Assembly: GCA_009869945.1 (NCBI GenBank) | Contig: WIXG01000091.1 | Span: 179,881-243,880, forward strand | Direction: 5' to 3' | From: Mesaphorura yosii | Lineage: Eukaryota > Arthropoda > Collembola > Poduromorpha > Tullbergiidae | Length of the DNA: 64,000 nt | Part shown: one piece after another, positions 1 through 12,800 of the stretch | How positions within the stretch are numbered: the stretch's first letter is position 1 | How the letters are laid out: every line of letters begins with the position of its first letter | Program-made: the position numbers and the translations under genes | The notes under the pieces: generated by a model | Seen by the model: the letters and a program-made list of their open reading frames with translations, nothing else | The model's database searches: none | What the model was told of the DNA's origin: nothing

Positions 1-2
1 TT

Positions 3-3000
3 ATCCAAATTAAGATTTCGACTGATCCATTATGGCAAAGAGAAGGTAAGAATTGTGAACGTGTCACAGGGAATGTGATTGAACTGGTTTTCCAAACTTT
101 GTAGGATTGGTGGTCATTTTAAGTGGTCATGATGTTCCTGGCGAAGGAGAGCACAAGATAATGGACTACATACGGTTTCTTCGTTCTAGTCCCGATTATA
201 ATCCTGAGACTCGTCACTGTCTGTATGGTTTGGATGCTGATCTCATGATGCTCGGGCTTTCTTGCCACGAGCTTCATTTTTCTCTATTGAGGTAAATTGA
301 ATGATAAAGTTTTTTGTATTGTTTCAATTATTTGACGCTATGTAATACGCGTATTCTTGCACGTTTAAAGGGAAGAGGTACGGTTCAACAATCGTCCAAA
401 AAAGACCAATAAGAAGAAAAAACCTGTGGGTGGGTATGCTCCAACCAACAATGGAACTACCTTCGACATGACAAATGTGTCTATTTATACTAATGACAAC
501 GGCGGACCGACGATAGTTACATTAGAACGTTCTACCGTAACTACAGTGAATCAAGACCAGACGTACGCCGCAGCAATTTCTGCTGTCAAAGTTGAAGACG
601 AGGCAGAAAAACCGTTTGACGTTGATTCTGTGCTGGCACCATCTAATTACGAAGGCCTTCGTAACAGACAATCGTTCAAACCACCAATCCCCGAGAAAAC
701 TCCATTCTTTCTTCTTCACCTTTCTCTTCTTCGTGACTATATCGACGAAGAATTCAAGGGGTTACGCGAAACTTTGAAAGACCATGAAACATTGAAGTAA
801 GTGCTAAATCTGTTAATCAAGAAAGAGCTTCGAGGTTTCGGACGAATTCGCCATAACTCATATTTAAACGAAACAGGTACGACTTGGAGAAAGTAATAGA
901 TGACTGGATTCTCCTTAGCATATTAGTGGGCAATGATTTTGTTCCCCACTTGCCAAAACTTCATATCGCGAAGGGTGCACTGCCGCTTTTATACGGCACT
1001 TATATGAGAGTTCTACCTTCATTAGACGGCTATATCAACGAAAGCGGAATCTTAAATTTACCACGGTTTGAAAAATTTCTAAGAGCCTTGAGCGTGTTTG
1101 ACATTGCTGAGTTCGAAAACGACTACGACGATATGAAATGGAAACTTTCAAAAACTAACGTTCCTGTGCACAAAGTGGTAAGATATTCTGGAGCTCCGGA
1201 ACATTCTGTTTGTGAATTCCAAGAAAAAATCATTTTATTAATCATTATTTCAGATCGAAAGTTTTGCTCTCGGGGAAGAGCAATTTGAGGAAGAAGCTCT
1301 CGAGCCAGAAGACGAATTACAACTGTTGATTCAACGCAGTGACGCGGAAATTGTGAATGGAAATGCTTGCGCTAATTTGGACAAGATATTCGGCGACTCG
1401 GATGATCTATTTGGGGAGGATCAATCACCAGAATTCAAAACTGAATTCTATCATCACAAGCGCGACTACTACAACGATAAACTGAAGATTGAGAATTTGA
1501 CGCAAGCCAAGTTGGCCGAGCTCAACGAAGATTATATCCGTGCGATATGCTGGATATTGCTCTACTACTACAAAGGCGTTTCATCCTGGGGTTGGTACTA
1601 CCCACATCATTATGCTCCCTACACATCAGATTTGAGAGATATTTCTCGCTTCCAAATCAAGTTTGACATTGGCAACCCTTTTAAGCCATTTGAGCAACTT
1701 CTTGGAGTGCTTCCAGCACAAAGCAAGAAACTCCTGCCGAGAGTTTATCATGTAAAATGCTACAATAATTGTACGGACAATCGCATCCGACACGGAATTA
1801 ATCATCTAATGTTTTCAGGATCTAATGACCGATATGAAGTCTCCAATTGTACAATACTATCCTGATCAATTTGAGCAAGATCTGAACGGGAAAAGAAATG
1901 ACTGGGAGGCAGTTGTCCTCATTCCGTTCATTGAGGAACAGCTACTGCTAAAAGCTATGAATGAAAGGGATGGACTTTTGACGAATGAAGAGAAGATGCG
2001 CAATTCAAGAGGTTTAATGTGTTGCTACAGGTAGACTGTGAAGTCCTTTGCTCTTTTGAGTCCCACGCCTACCTTTTCTTTTGATGTCACATTTTCAGAT
2101 ACTCAGAAAACCCATCCGGACCAGTTGAGGCTCCCGGGCACATCTTTCCAACGTTGAAGGCATCGCATGCTTCGGAGGAAAAGATCAAAGAAGTGACTTA
2201 CAATCCTGAAACGCTTCCAAGAGGCCTTCATCCGAGAGCCAAACGGGATATTGTGTATCAGGGTTTCCCAACTTTAAAATCCAAGCCTCATTCAGTAAGT
2301 TCTTGGAATAAATGGCGTCTGGCCCTTTCTGGACGCACTGACATTTTATTCGCATATAATCTACAGGGTGAACTCGTGTCCGGCGCTGGCATTAAAGTGT
2401 TTGATTTTGTGGCGAGAGACGATTCGTTGATATTGAGTCTGACTGCAGAAGACTTGGGATGCTCTGTCAGTGCTTTCAATGTATGCAGATTGATCGTTGG
2501 AAAAACGGTTTGGGTGAACTGGCCACATTTAACATTAGCCCTCGTCACGTCTGTTTCGGATGCCTCTTCTAAATATTGGCTTAATCCAAATACTGGTCGT
2601 CCGTGTAAAGGTACATCAACGTTACCATTTCAGTTCGCTTTTCGCTTGGTAGTTCCGGTTCCCAGAAGCACTCACCTCTGATTTCTGAACATTTTTGTAT
2701 ACAGATTTATCGTATCAAGGAGGAAGGCAACACGAGAGAACAATGAGTGATCTAGAAGAGTCGCACAAGAAGTTCAAGGGAATAACTTTTACGGAGAGAT
2801 CTGTCATCGTTTGGGCTAAGCCCATGGAAGGACGAAAAGCTCGATGCAATGACAAAGGAGAAATCTTGTACCAAATCCAGGTATAGTAGAAAATGATTTC
2901 GATGTTTCGAGTATTCTAAAAATGAAGCTTTATTTCATGCTTCTTGTTTCAGTGGGGAAAGTCAGAGCAGCCGTACCCTCTGCAAACAATTATATTTGAA

Positions 3001-5644
3001 ATGGACAAAGTTGTGTCCATTGGACAGAACCGCAGCTTGTCATACAAAGATTTCTATAAAATGGGACAACAAGTTTTTGTATTGCAAGGGCCCTACTTTG
3101 GGTTTATGGGAATGGTTGTTGGGTACGACGACAAATCAAAGAAGGTCAAACTAGAATTCAGAACTTCCAAACGAGATCCTGCAGAACAGGTTCTTAAAGT
3201 AAGTACAACTGGGAATGCCAAGACTTGGATATTTACTAAGAGTTGATGTTATTCTATTCGCAGCAAATTCGTACTTCGGAAGTGTTCAGAACTAGACGCT
3301 TTGAAACCTCGAATCGAGCCGCGATGAGATGTGGACTTCAGTCATTTGTATTTAACAAGCTGACAGGTATTTGTTTCTTCACATTATTGCTTAACAAGTT
3401 GGAACAAGTTAAAAAAAATGACTACTGACTTTGATAGGGTCAATCTACGTTTCCGTTGAAAAACAAAAGAAAATAGCATATAATAAGGCGGTGAAAGGCA
3501 AGAAAGCAAAAACAAATGAAAAGATAAGTTCATCGGATTCCGACGAAGGAACTGAAGTCGAAGTCGAAATTGAACAAAAGAAGGATAACAAATTTGACAT
3601 AGGGTTGAATTTGAAGTTTAATGTGAGAAATCAAGAAGTGAGAGGGTACACACGGAAGCAGGACGGCAACTGGCTTTACTCTATGAAGACTGTAAAACTT
3701 GTAAATGGTATGTAAATTATTTTTAACAGATAAAATCCCCGAAATATTTGCTAATATAATGTTCTCTGTCTCTAGAATACTGCGCCAAATTTACAGAAGT
3801 AGTTTCATACTTGAGTGGCAGAAATAATCATCAGGATGTTTATACTGGAACAGACATCTTCAAAGAAAACGCCTCCGAAAAAGTGAAAGAAATACTGAAT
3901 TGGAAAAATGAAAACGGAATTTCAGACCTCGAGAAAGTGCCACTTAATTCCGAAGTGCTTGATGATGAAGACATTGAAGTTATATGGAAACGGATTGTAG
4001 AACTACCGAGTTCCGAGTCAGCGCCCAAGTCCACTGCCTTTGTCCACGCATCGAAGTTGTTTAAGGTAGCTACTAGTATGAGTAATATGTTGCATATAAA
4101 GATTTCATTTATTCTCTATTTTATAGCCTGGTGTGGACACTGGATGTGTCACGGCACTTCCTGATCTTGGGCACAATCTGCTGGACAGAGTCGTCTGCGT
4201 AGATCCCAGCTCATCTATTTCTCTTGGGCAACTCGGAACTATTGTTGGAATTATGAATCCTGTGAAAACCGAGGCGGAAAACGCATTTAGCACCACAAGT
4301 GATTCAAATGTTCAAAACTTGCTCATTCTTTGTGATCCCATGAAAGAAATATTTGAGCCCGTTCCTAATCAGCATCCATCTTTGGAAGCTGCCAATTTAC
4401 TGAACATGCTTCAAATTGGATCCAAGCCCTTCAATCAGAAACCAGTAGCCGAACCTTCAGCGCCAGAGGAGCCAAAATGCACCCTTATCAAACTGTACCC
4501 ATTTCAAGTGCTGAATTTGACCAAAAATGAAGCCTTAGCTAATCAGCCAAGCGCTCCAGCACAACAACAAGAACAACTGTCAAAGTTACTCGGAGGTCTA
4601 ATCAGTTCAGGCAGCAAGCATGAACAATCAAGCACGGTTGTCCCATCACATAAGAAACCGCAACAACTAACTTCTTCCCGTAGCAACAACGGAGTAACGA
4701 AAGAATTTAGGCCCACTGCAATTCTCCAGAGAAAGGAGGCACCCACTGTCGCTGTACTGGCAAATAATACTCAAGAAGAAAATGATTATGACGAGAGTAA
4801 ATACGATGGAGTTCCACATGAAAAAATCCAGGAGGAAGTAAAGTTGATAGGCAAACAAGTGTTCCAGCTCCAGACGCAGCAGACTCGTGAAAGAGATGCG
4901 GGTAGTACAGATTATCAAAAATACACTCCAGAAATAAGTCGATTATACAACCGAATGGGTTTCTTGAAAAATATCATAACTGGAGGGCAGACCGCAAAAG
5001 ATATAGTAAAGCTACAGCATTTGTTTGCGGAAGCAGTTGCGAAGAAGGAAGCGTCAAATCAGATGAATCAACAATCATGGCCAGCTAAAGTGAGAACAGA
5101 GCCTGTGAGACAGCACACGCACACGGGAGCATCGCCTTTTCAAAATCCTGGCAGTTCTCCAAATGATCCACTTGGCCTAAAACGAATGCTTGACGAGGCA
5201 GAGGCGAGAAAACGCCCATCTCAACCTGTCCAGCCACAATCCCAACTTTCCCAGCACCAAAAAGTTAAGTCTCAAGCTGGAGAAACAGCGAACCCTAATT
5301 CGACTGAATTCAAACCGTGTAAAAAGGATCGCAAGGGAATCAACAAAAAGAAAATGACGCATCTTAATTTGAATTCGAGTGCTTCTACCTCAGCTTCAAT
5401 TTCAACTCATGGCAGCACCTCGGCTGCGCCAGCGTCGGCACATGGTCAGTCTAGAGTGACACCACCGTCTCCCGTCCCAGGGAACGACTCTTTTCGGGGA
5501 AATTTCAAGCTCCTGTCTTCAGCCGTTCAAGATATTCGACATGCAGCCCAAACCACGACTACGACTAAAGCTGCTACCGAGCCCAGCAGCAGAAAGTCTG
5601 AGCCGCGCAAAGTTACTTTAGCTGCAAATTTTCCTGTTCAGTAA
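3..5644 (+). CDS. XRN1: 5'-3' exoribonuclease 1 (XRN1/Pacman), 5' end outside window
   Basis: XRN1 degrades decapped 5'-monophosphate mRNA processively in the cytoplasm. The model has 14 exons: 3-45, 105-291, 371-796, 877-1177, 1254-1751, 1819-2030, 2099-2294, 2367-2610, 2705-2880, 2953-3198, 3264-3366, 3438-3707, 3776-4065 and 4127-5644, phases consistent throughout, giving about 1569 residues plus a missing N-terminus. The first visible exon reads KISTDPLWQ. The acidic metal-binding motifs of the XRN nuclease follow: [24 protein letters not shown] and [11 protein letters not shown]. The SH3-like and PAZ/Tudor-type middle part runs to about exon 13. The long last exon is Gln/Ser/Pro-rich and low in complexity, as expected for the XRN1 tail rather than nuclear XRN2. 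Identification is by family motifs and is firm; the missing portion is roughly the first 160 residues. Confidence 0.95.
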
Positions 5645-5669
5645 ATGGAATCCGTGGAGTAGACTCCAA

Positions 5670-5675
5670 AATAAA
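5670..5675 (+). terminator. poly(A) signal of XRN1
   Basis: A canonical AATAAA lies 26 bases after the XRN1 stop codon. Confidence 0.7.
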
Positions 5676-6144
5676 GATAAGGACATTAAGGATCAGTACT
5701 TAAGATTTATTAACGTAGTTACATTTACTTTAGTAACTTATAGTTAATTAATTGACTTCTGAGTAAAAATGACTGCAACTGCCAATTAATTGTTGCTGAA
5801 TTAGTTCACGTGTAATAAATTATGAAATTATGGACTCATCTTGACGTCGCGTCGCGTCGTTTCCTTTCATTTCATTTCACGCGTTGTAAATATAAAGGCG
5901 TGCTGAAATGCAAGCCGTCGAATAAAACGAAGTGCCGGGAGTTTCGCATTCAAAAGTCGCTTTCATTTCAAGCTTGCCTAGTCGGCTTTATCATCGTTTA
6001 TTGGATCCGAGCATTTGTTGGAGTGTAATTAGTATATTATTGGATTGATTTCAAGACGCAAGGTCTTAAGGAATCAGAATTAGGCAAGCAGCAAGCTTTT
6101 TTTTTAGCGGTCAATTATACTTCTATTCCTCTGGAAGTTTGAAG
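5676..6144 (+). other. XRN1-SNRPF interval with probable SNRPF 5' UTR exon
   Basis: No coding signal stands out; the open frame near 5822-6028 looks spurious. A GC-rich CGTCG run and a TTTCA run occur at about 5845-5880. The segment ends at a good donor, gaag/gtatgt, which pairs with the acceptor tttag at 6267. This suggests a noncoding first exon of SNRPF ending at 6144 and a 123-base 5' UTR intron. Confidence 0.4.
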
Positions 6145-6284
6145 GTATGTTAAGTTTTGGTTTCCCATCTTCACAATCGAGTTAAATATTGTGAAATATG
6201 TTTTGTCGGATCGCCGCATTCCATATTTAGTTAGCTATCGTATAAGTTATTGCTGCCATTGTTTTAGACCAGAAAACCGGCAAG

Positions 6285-6554
6285 ATGCAGATGCCAATGA
6301 ATCCAAAGCCATTTCTCAACTCCCTGACTGGGAAGTCCGTTGGTGTCAAGCTGAAATGGGGGCCTGAGTACAAAGGGTATCTGGTTTCTGTGGATGGATA
6401 CATGAATCTGCAGTTGGCACAAACTGAAGAAATTGTGGATGGAGTGGTGCAGGGTTCACTGGGAGAAGTTTTGATCCGTTGCAACAATGTACTCTACATC
6501 CGAATGTACGACGAAGACGAGGCTGGGGGAGGTGGCGACACAATGGATCAGTGA
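6285..6554 (+). CDS. SNRPF: Small nuclear ribonucleoprotein F (Sm-F)
   Basis: Sm-F is one of the seven proteins of the heteroheptameric ring on U1, U2, U4 and U5 snRNAs. The single-exon 89-residue frame starts [14 protein letters not shown], matching the conserved N-terminus of Sm-F. The Sm1 motif ([20 protein letters not shown]) and the Sm2 motif ([10 protein letters not shown]) are both complete, and the acidic tail is family-typical. The first ATG was chosen because the family begins at this point. A 5' UTR intron at 6145-6267 is likely. The gene lies head to tail behind XRN1 and is convergent with ELYS. Length and motifs fit LSm/Sm-F rather than LSm6. Confidence 0.95.
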   Translation: MQMPMNPKPFLNSLTGKSVGVKLKWGPEYKGYLVSVDGYMNLQLAQTEEIVDGVVQGSLGEVLIRCNNVLYIRMYDEDEAGGGGDTMDQ

Positions 6555-6601
6555 CCAACTCAACTTTCTTGTTACTTATGCTTTGTAATTTAATCTCATT
6601 C

Positions 6602-6607
6602 AATAAA
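6602..6607 (+). terminator. poly(A) signal of SNRPF
   Basis: AATAAA lies 48 bases after the SNRPF stop codon. Confidence 0.7.
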
Positions 6608-6714
6608 AGTATGCAGTACTTTTGTTTATCTTGTGAGTTCTGAGCATTGTCCGCTCTTATTCCGCTTGTTTTATTACTTATTCACTGTGAAATCAATAAG
6701 GTAAAATCAAGAAA

Positions 6715-6720
6715 TTTATT
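6715..6720 (-). terminator. poly(A) signal of ELYS
   Basis: TTTATT on the + strand reads AATAAA on the - strand, 87 bases past the ELYS stop; a second copy is at 6670-6675. The SNRPF and ELYS 3' ends converge here. Confidence 0.6.
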
Positions 6721-6806
6721 GACAAAAATATGGAAGTTTGAATAAAGGGGTAAAACGTGAAAAAGTGGATTAAACTAATGGCAGATTCGTGTTTCCACCC
6801 TCTCCC

Positions 6807-9800
6807 TTACTTGGACGACGTAGACTTGGATCTTGTCAACATCCTAGTGGATGGCCCTGAGCGTGTACTTCTGTCTGACATCGTACTGCCTGTAGTAGAT
6901 TTTGAATCGTCCTCCTCTTTAGGTTCTTTTTTCACTCTCGCACGTTTCTTTGGTTTTTCCTCGATTATGGTTGCTGCCAGAATGGATGGTTCCGGCTTGG
7001 TCTCTTCCTCCTCCACGACTTCGTCCTTCACTGTTGAGGTCAGGGAATCCGATGTTTCGACTACAATTGATAAATTGGGGGCATATCCAAACACTCGCTT
7101 CTGGCTTCGTGTTTTGCTCGGTGAAGCTGGTGATTTGGACCGCTCCTTTCTTAAATCGTACTGCTTCACTGCTTCAGAAATGCTGACGCCAGCTGGAGAT
7201 GTTTCTGTATTTCAAAGAAGTTTCAAGTTAATAAATGCGACATTATCACCCGGAAAAATAGACAAATACCGGATTCTTTCGTTTCTGATCTGGCCCACAT
7301 CTTAGGAGTGTGGGACGCGGACAACTCCAAGTGATCTGTTTGGCAAGGAAAATACAAACTTAAGAGGAATGTTGGGTACTGATAATCATGAAATCAACAG
7401 AACAACCCCTGCACATAACTCTGTTGCACGCACGCACAACACAACTTCATACAGAGGCAATGGGAGTGAGTGTTTGGTCGTATGCCATGTTATTGAGCAT
7501 GCACGTCGTGACTTTTCAACATCGCCTGGATTGTACTGACAGGATTTGCACAAAAAGTCTTTAAATGGACCGATTTAGGGGTTTGATGCTGTTTCTTAAC
7601 TTTTCATGATTATGAGTACCCAACCTTTCCCATCTAAACACGCTCGGTACTTTGGCGTTTTCTTACCGAGGTAGTCGGAAGTTTCTAATTTCAAAGTGCT
7701 TTTCGTTTTTGATTTTTTTGATGATCGCCCGGTAGGGACATCTTAAAGACAATTAAGGAAATGATTAGCAAGCTGCATTATTTATCTCTGCCATTGTACT
7801 AACGCACCTGCTTCAAATGTATCGAAAATAGTTGCGTACGGTTCCTCCAACTTGGCTTTTGATGTGCGTTTGGAAATCGACGAAGAAGTGTCTACATTCA
7901 TAAGATTGAATAGAGCTAATCAATGCCACTCCATTGACCGTGTAGTATCGCAGTCAACCACTTACCAGGCGCTTCCGACCGTGCTCTTGTTTTGCGTGGT
8001 TGTGGTGGAGGAGAAGTAGACGCATTATCTATGAAAAAAATACACAGTTCATGGAAAGTTCTTGACCAGTTCTTGTTAAGTCCACTAACCAGGCTCTTCA
8101 GATCTCGCTCTGGTACTTCTCTTTCTTTCGCGAGAAGCGAGTACTGAGGTCTCCAAGCTCATGTTGTGAATGCTTTCATCCAGGCCTAATTTCTTAGACA
8201 AACTTCTGGTGAGACGTCTCTTTTCACCCTCCTCGATGTCCTCGCCTCTCTTCGAGTCAGGTGTCGCGCTCTTGGATTTATGGCGACTTCTGCTACTACT
8301 GCTCCTTTTTGATGGAGAAGTTGTTCGGCTACTACTGTTCCAAGGTTCGGACATGTTTGACAGATTCAAATCATCTGCAATTGAAAGACACGCTTCTTCT
8401 AGATTGTCCTCCGTACTTTGGATGGAGGCAGGAGCATCTAAAAAATTCCAGAAAATAAGCGATGCGGGTGACATGATCAAAATGAGATACTGGGCACGTT
8501 AACCTTACCTTCAGCTTCAGGCACGGTCCTAGACTTCTTTGCACGTGATGGGGTTGAAGTCACAGCTAGAAGTACCAGAATTACTGATAACCTTCATCAG
8601 AAACTTCAATTCAACTCCTTCCTTTCCTGTACCTGCACACGGTTCTCCGGACCTCGACCTGGACCTTGTACTGGCACTTCTTGTTCGTCCGACAGAAGGG
8701 GAGGGTGTCTTCAAGCTTGCATCGAGTTCTAGCCCTTCCGCCAAGGTTTCCTTGTTCTCCTTAGCTTCAGGAGTCTTACTCTTAGACTTGCTCCTGCTCC
8801 CCCTATCGACGTCGACTTTTTTTAGACGAGGAGTTACATCACTAATGTCTTGAATGCGTGGTGCAGCCACACTCGTGAGACTCGAATCGAACTCAAGTGA
8901 TGTATTCTTCTCCTTAGGTACACTTGATCTCGGGGTAACCGCTCGTTTGGGTGTGGTGCGAATATCTGAGTATAACGAAAAAAAGTAGTCTGAAAAATAC
9001 ATGCTATTAGCAATGAGGTGACATGTGACGTGTTGTTTGAATAGTTACCTGGAACTTCCGACGCAGCTCTTGTCCGTCTTTTGGACAGTGTACTTGAACT
9101 GGTGCTCGCACCTGAAACAATAATTTTAAGCCTGTTACAAAACTCTAATTTAAAGATGCCTTAATGTCTTTTGATCGAATTCTAACCCGGTTCTTCAGAT
9201 CTTGCCCTAGTTCTGATGCTGGCTCTTTTGCCAGATTGAAGGACTGAGCTTTCATTCAATGATACTTCGGTGCCAAGGTGCAAGCCGCTCTCAATCTCGT
9301 CGTTCTTAGGTTTTAGTTCTGGTGTGAAACTTTTCCTCCTTGGGCGCTTTCTTTCGCCAGTGCCCAATAGCAAGCTGCTTTTATTCTCGGCGTCGTCCTT
9401 AGGTTTTGGCTCCGGCGTGATACTCTTCGATTTTTTTCGCTTTCTGTCGACAACTATCTTCGGCGGCGACGGCGTAGGTTTGCTTGCACGAGGACTGTGT
9501 GGTTCGGTATAGGCGAGGTGCAAGTCTTCGATATCTTGTACAATTGGTTCCGCCGGCGTCACATTCATAGTAGGGTTTGATGTGGCAATACCTACATAAT
9601 ATTTGTAACAAATCATATCATATGTGACAGTGTTACTTTTCCAACAACGTATAGTAAGCAAGTACGCAATCTTACTCACCCATCTCTTCTTCAAAACTTG
9701 CTGCAGCGATAGCCACTGGACTCGTACTTTTCTTTCCTTCTTCAGGCACAGGTTCAGGTTCAGCAAGTGAATTTTCCACATCTTCATTTCGTGTGCTGAC

Positions 9801-12800
9801 TTCCATCTCTTCTGACACTTCAGCAATTACTCCAAGCTCCCTTTCCTCATCCACCTCCACCACCGGCTCTGGCGTTTTACTCGTCGATTTACGCCAACTG
9901 TCATTCTCAGCCTCAGCCATCGTTGATGGTGGAGTGGCATCCGCTGTACCTTCGCTGCTTGCTTCGGACGTGTCGTCGGAGAAGTTCAACTCGCTGCTTT
10001 GATCCCCCACGAATACAACACCTTTGTCCGTTGCAAAACGTACTGAAAAATCGGCGTCTTCGACCTGAGAATCAATTAGCTGAACTTGTGCGAAAACACG
10101 AAGGAGTTTCATACATAAAATATGATAAAATATACCAACCTTTGAAGTTAACGCATTTCTTAATCTTAATATGCTATGAACCCCAGTCGGAGTAGAAAAT
10201 TCCTCAGTATCCTCCGCCTGCCGGCTACTTCTTGGTTGGTTAATTTTCGGGGTCCTTAATAAAACGTCTAAGTCGACAAAGCTTTTGCTGGTGGCAGCAG
10301 GTGGGCTACGAAAGCTAGCATCCTTCTTTGGCGAATAATGGCTTAGGGGACTATTAGGTCCGAGGTTCCAGTTCTCGTGCGCATCCTCAATAACTAATCG
10401 TTTCAGATGTGGAGGAATGTTTCGTACGGGGGTTGAGGGCATGATTTTGGTCTCAAGTTTCAATGGTGGTCTGATGGCCTTTTCGGGCTCTTGTTCATAT
10501 CCCAGGAAGTTCCTTATAAAATTTCCCCTCCGGCCAGATAAGTACGTTTCCATTTGTGATTTTATTCTTGTCCAGTCTTCATGGTCCCTTCTGAGCAAAC
10601 CTCTGGAATCACTCCATTGTACTTTCATTCGTTCGAAATGGTCCTCGGCGCTTTTGTCGTCTCTTTGCGTCATGTAGCATAGAAGAAGCTGACTATCATT
10701 GATAAAGGAATTCGGCTTGCTTCGAAGATAAGCTGTGAGACCCTCCTGAAGTCGGGCTGTCGCGTGATGCGATTTAGTGACAATGAAGTCGTGTAGAAGG
10801 CCTCTTGCTTCCAGCACTGTGAGTGGACATAATTGATATCTTCAGAACATAATTAATTGCAGCAGTTTGAATTTTTACCTTCCAAGCAGTGAAATAGTAC
10901 ATCTTGGTCTTGGGAGAAAAGGTCAGATAAAAGAATATCTACCAGCGTGGTCGGCAAAGTTTTTTCGTTCAAGCCCAATAAATTGACGTATAACCTAATT
11001 GCGCAGAATAAATTGATGAGGGTATGGGCTACAGAAACAGAATAAACTTCCTTAATGTCTTGTAAGTTCTTACTTTCCAGCTTTCGGGAAGCAGAAGTGC
11101 TTGAGAATGTGTAGCACTGGCTCTTCACAACCTTGAGCGGCCAGAAGAATGCAAGCGTTGGCCCAGGGAAGTTCTCCATTATTTCGTATTCGGTCGCCAT
11201 TGCACAGAAACATAAGTGACTTTTCAAACTCTCCGTGATCAATATACCACAAATGAAGAACTTCGTTTTGCTCTTCCAACGTCAACTTCAGCATGGAACT
11301 AAAATCGCCGCGAAGAGCCGACCTAAAATAATAATTATGATTACACGATCTGGAATATGAAACTCAAAGATCGAAGCAGTAAAAGTGGTCCATTACTGTG
11401 GCGTGGTGAGATCGGACATATCTAGTAGATGGGTTATGTCAAGAATGAAGTAAAAAATAACACGCGATATAATTTTCATCTCGGAGGGAGTCCATTTCCC
11501 CAACAGCATGTTGAAAATAAAGATAGGATGAGAAGGCGGGTAAAGGAACTCTTCTTGATCAAATTTTGAACCCGTCTGAACGCACATGTCTTGAAATTCT
11601 CGCAAGAGCGAGTCAATTAATAATTGGGGAACCTGCAAATTAATTACAACATAATCACGACCATTCTAAATAACAAAGAAATTAGATTCACTTGACTCAC
11701 GCATTTATGTTCGGATTCTAAGAACTGGCAATCAAGTAACGCAGCACGCACATTATTGCGTCGCTCAATGCATATTTTCTGCAACAGTATCATAACATCA
11801 AAACTATTTGTTGCAGGTAGAATTCCGGCCCTGTGTAGCATGAGAAGTGCCGCTGAGTATGGAACAAGTTTGTCCAGTGCAAATTGCAGGTATTCAACTT
11901 CATCACTTCGGATCATGTCTATTCAAAATTTAAAGCAAATGGACGAATCTTAGATTTGGAAAAAAACGAAAGTCAGATCATCTTATTGAAAGCTTACTGT
12001 CATAAACTTGTTCGTGTCGAGCCAACGTCATAAGGAGTCCATTAATTTGATTCCATATAAAGTTTGAGTAGTTCAAACAATGAGTTGTCTCGGGTGGCAG
12101 GTCTCCTCGGATTGACAATAATGCTGCCCAGTGATCCTCCACGTAAAGTCTTAGTGTATGATTGTAACCTTTAATCCATTTTAAGATGAGATCTAATGTA
12201 CACCCAAGATTTGCAAATGCTCCATCAATCCAACGATTGGCAATCTGAATTATCAATGATGGTCTTCGACTTTCCAGGAGGGCCGTAAATATGAAGAATC
12301 GATCAACATCCTGTTAAATCGGGAAAGTCTTCCATTGTAATTCCATCGCCAACCACATTTTTGAACCTTACGTTTTCATTCAAATCTTCTCCGGATCCAT
12401 ACAAAAGAAAAGGCATAAGGCCGTAGGAGTCGCATAGCTGTCTAAGCATGGCTGGTTCGGCTAACAAGTGATAGCCGTCCTTTTGAATAAGTCGTAGGAG
12501 CTTCTCTTGAATACCGAAATGTTCAAATATGAAAGTACCGATCGAAGACACACAGCAAGCCTCTGAGAAGAAAAATTTTTGCCCATGATGATGGTCTTCA
12601 ACAGTTTTTCAAACAATTATTGCTTACGAAACGTAATCGAGGAAGGGTACAAATGAACATCTTGTCTGTTGTGGGGGTTTTCCCACCTTTCCAATGTCTT
12701 AGGAAGAACTTGCACATCATAAATTATTGGGAAATGTCCTCGTTCGACAGCAACTGCACAAATGAGTATTACATGACATACCCGTTCAAGAATTTTATCT

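Noticed and set aside
5822-6028. 68-residue open frame between XRN1 and SNRPF
   Set aside because: No similarity, a repetitive N-terminal coding sequence, and overlap with the likely SNRPF 5' region.
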